Of a stretch of DNA of 64,000 bases, positions 61,149 to 64,000 are shown one piece after another. Position 1 is the stretch's first letter. Each line of letters opens with the position of its first letter. Position numbers and translations under genes: made by a program. The stretch is from Pisaster brevispinus (taxonomy: Eukaryota; Echinodermata; Asteroidea; Forcipulatida; Asteriidae): positions 7,338,676-7,402,675 of the forward strand of contig JAMKCF010000008.1 in NCBI GenBank assembly GCA_023634235.1, given 5' to 3'. The notes below the pieces were generated by a model, which saw only the letters and a program-made list of their open reading frames with translations, was not told where the DNA came from and did not search any database.

Positions 61149-62209
61149 GACATACCCTGCACGATGTATCAGATACTCTGGCAATCAATTTAATTTTTCA
61201 TTATAATTTTTGTTGTTTTTCACACGTGTGGTCTTCACAGTTTACTCCTCCAGTTCAATCCAATATTATGTACCTCACTGAGGGCTAAATTTCATAGAGC
61301 TCCTAATTCGGCGGGAAAAATTGCATTAAAAAAGATTTGAGCCCTGGTGTTTACTTTCTTTGTAGAATTCTATATCAATGTGTGGTTTTTTTTAAACATC
61401 GTACATTACCTGTGACAGAAAGAAGTAATTACATGTAAGTATGCAGATTGCATTGGTACTGTAGAAAATATTGTGTTGTTTTTTTGGTGTATCCTTCCAA
61501 AAGGTTTTTTGTCTTTTCTAGGTTTGTATTTTGTTCCAACTTCTTCCCTTTTGCGAAAATAAAAAATCCATTCAAAACCCATATAGGGAATGGCCTCATT
61601 GTTCAACAGTCCCAACGGGAAACAACTACTCAAAAATTGCCACACAACCTTTCTTTCTCTCTCTCTCTCTATCAAAAATCTCCCCAAACGACAATTTGTT
61701 TTCCTCTCCGCATTCGAGTCCAAGATGCATTGACTACTAGCAGACAAAGTTCATGGAGCTTGATACATTGCACAAGGTTGAATCGGCCTTCATGGCCAAA
61801 GAAAGCTTCCAAATAATAGGTTGTTAATTTGATAATCTGCCAATAACTATTTGCGATGAAGATGTACATGTACTGCAGGCTACTGGAGAAGGAGAGAGGG
61901 GGGGGGGGGAGTTTGTTATTTAGTTAAGGACGCCAATGATTTTCAACTGTCTTATCAAAACAACGTCAAGGGTAGATTCGTCCGTAAGTCCTCCGCGAAA
62001 CACGCTACTCATATTATCGCGATACTGCTGCGAGTAGCCGAAGTACAGGCTTAAAGGGAAGGTCAAGCGTTTGAAAAATCAGTTTGTTGAAATTTCATTT
62101 CAACTCTTTACTGTGCATATCTGGATGAGTGCGTATGAAGAATAGTCTTGATTTTTCTACATTTTAGTTTGGATTTCTGTCAGCAAGGCACGGTTCATTG
62201 ATGATTGTT

Positions 62210-62365
62210 TGGGTGGTCTAGTGGTAAGACATCTGCTCTAGCAATGCAAAGGTCGTGGGTTCGAATCCCACCCTAGTGATTGCCTGTGGATTTTTTTTCA
62301 CAGAGCTCAGGAGAGCACTGAGTGTACAGTGCTTAATACACATCGGTGTAAGGGTAAAACCAAAA
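62210..62365 (+). mobile_element. tRNA-derived SINE (family S2)
   Basis: The head GGTGGTCTAGTGGTAAGACA ... GTGGGTTCGAATCCCACCC is followed by the shared tail ATTGCCTGTGGATTTTTTTT and GTGCTTAATACACATCGGTG. It is highly similar to 26344-26520. Confidence 0.75.
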
Positions 62366-64000
62366 TAAATTGTTTGGAAGAGCATGTTGATGCTAATAAA
62401 TTGTAACTTTTTTGAAATTTATCTCGACCAATGTTGTCTGAAGTTTGCATGGTGTGGATCGTTGGGAAACCTGCGGGTAGTAAACTTGTGGATACAAACT
62501 CTTTTGGGTAAAGTGTTGGCTCTTGTAGTTTTTGTATCCTTGCAAAACAAATTGAACACGGCCCCTTTTTTACACACGATTATTGATACATGTACCGGTT
62601 TCAACTGTAAACTAAATTTGGCCAAATACTAAAGTACATGTGTACAAGCCATTTAGGCATAGATGAGAAGTCATCAATTTTTATTAATTTTGTAAAAAAA
62701 AAAAATTGTATTCACCAGAACTGCACGTAGGCGTATGCCATTAAAAAAAAAATCTTCTTACAATCATAGTGCATGTGTTTGTGCATAACTAGAGAAGAAC
62801 TAGATGTCAGCCATAGAAGAACACAATAATTTATAATACAACCCATAAAAGAATTGGCGGCTACATCTGTTGCTAAAGGTGCTGCTAAGGAAGTCTTATA
62901 CTTCATCACATGATGACGAGGCGATCCAGCCATAGCCAAAGCCGTTGCCGTTAGCCATAGCCACCAATTCAGACACGGTCACAAGTGTTCCCTGGTGACC
63001 AGTGGAAATTATATGAATTGTAAAAATCGGTCATTCAATCGGAATACAACCAAAAATGTATCTGACAATTGAGCAAAACAAATAACAATTCTATCCATCA
63101 AGCAAAAACCAAAACAAACAAATGTTATTATTTTGTAAATAATAACTATTCTGGGTTTTTTTCCCCTCGCATCACCGAGGTGCGATATTGCGATAGAAAC
63201 AGTACAAAAGAAAACTTGTAACGCTGTTAGCGGGTGTTTTTATGCATGAATGGATCGTGCGAATCATGCCCCAATATGGTGGACCAGTCTCCCTTTACGC
63301 AGTTGTGATCATCGCTCTGACAGTCTAATAACCCCTTGCACATAAAAGAGTGGTATGATGTTCAACTGGTGTGTGTGTGTGGACGCAGCGTACATTTCCA
63401 TGTAGAATCCATTATTGATTATTGTCTGGTGCACAGACTGGTAATTAGCCTGTCCATTGTTCCATCAATGCCTCGTTCGGTGGTCGTCAGTAAGGTGGGT
63501 TTGTGTGCTCAACTCTAAACACACTCAAATAATGAGGGGTTTTAAAAAAAATATTATTTGCATTAGGATCGCGTATTGACAACTCCCAAGTGGTGACATG
63601 TAGTGATGATATGAATTTTGTTACTATTTTTGCTTGGTCTTCTGACTCATTTTTTAACAATTTGATGTATTTTGCCTGGCGTGTTTTTGTTAGTGATTGT
63701 AACAGAAACAGCTTGTTTCTTTACTGTCGGCAGTCTTTGTATTTTAACTTTCAATTTTTTTTTTTCTCTTGCTGTATTTGTTTGAATTATAATAAGGTCA
63801 GAGAGTTTGTTCTACATGTACAGTAGGTGTGCACCTTTGCAGAAAAACATGTTTACGTACTATGTAATAAGAGGGGCGCTTCTTTCGGAATATTATAACA
63901 ATACCAGCGGAGAAAAAATAGTAAACTAAAAATAAATTAAATGTAATGTTCGAGGTGTTCATCATTTACAATTTGTACAGATTATGTAACATGCATGCTG

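Overview
This window is intron-rich animal DNA with AT-rich, repeat-laden non-coding sequence. All recognisable genes belong to conserved metazoan families. The repeat landscape (small inverted-repeat elements starting GGCCCAATTTCAT or GGGTCGATTTCAC, many tRNA-derived SINEs, long C or G runs) suggests a marine invertebrate deuterostome, most likely an echinoderm such as a sea star. That assignment is an inference from general knowledge of such genomes; no species was identified.

Layout. 1-1020: last exon and 3' UTR of an unrecognised plus-strand gene. 1.45-6.9 kb, minus strand: a complete 10-exon TTC5 (STRAP) gene of 436 codons. 7.1-10.8 kb, plus strand: a complete 5-exon CIAO2B (MIP18/FAM96B) gene of 158 codons. 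TTC5 and CIAO2B are divergent, with start codons 183 bp apart over a shared promoter, and a YY1-like motif covers each ATG. 12.1-34.5 kb, plus strand: a complete ELMO gene with 20 coding exons. One symmetric 180-nt exon adds 60 residues and looks optional: 718 residues without it, 778 with it. 34.5-51.1 kb: no supportable coding sequence, only 3' UTR and dispersed repeats. 51.1-51.7 kb, plus strand: first coding exon of a junctophilin with five MORN repeats. The remaining 12.3 kb appears to be its first intron.

The genes do not form a pathway. CIAO2B acts in cytosolic iron-sulfur protein assembly, TTC5 in transcriptional co-activation and tubulin mRNA autoregulation, ELMO with DOCK proteins in Rac activation, and junctophilin at ER/SR-plasma membrane junctions.

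The notable material is in gene structure and repeats. (1) CIAO2B intron 1 is an AT-AC, U12-type intron with donor, branch site and acceptor all visible. (2) The ELMO gene has the frame-preserving Ser/Tyr/Pro-rich exon. (3) A 481-bp foldback element at 10.8-11.3 kb has long terminal inverted repeats, a 6-bp target duplication and a core of inverted 21-bp minisatellite units. (4) A 1.55-kb Mutator-like element with a 9-bp target duplication sits in an 82-bp satellite array, and contains a long hairpin that was itself split by a smaller element. (5) Two different small element families have each inserted into tRNA-derived SINEs at CTG, suggesting a shared CWG target preference. (6) A 645-bp segment is tandemly duplicated with no difference that I can see.
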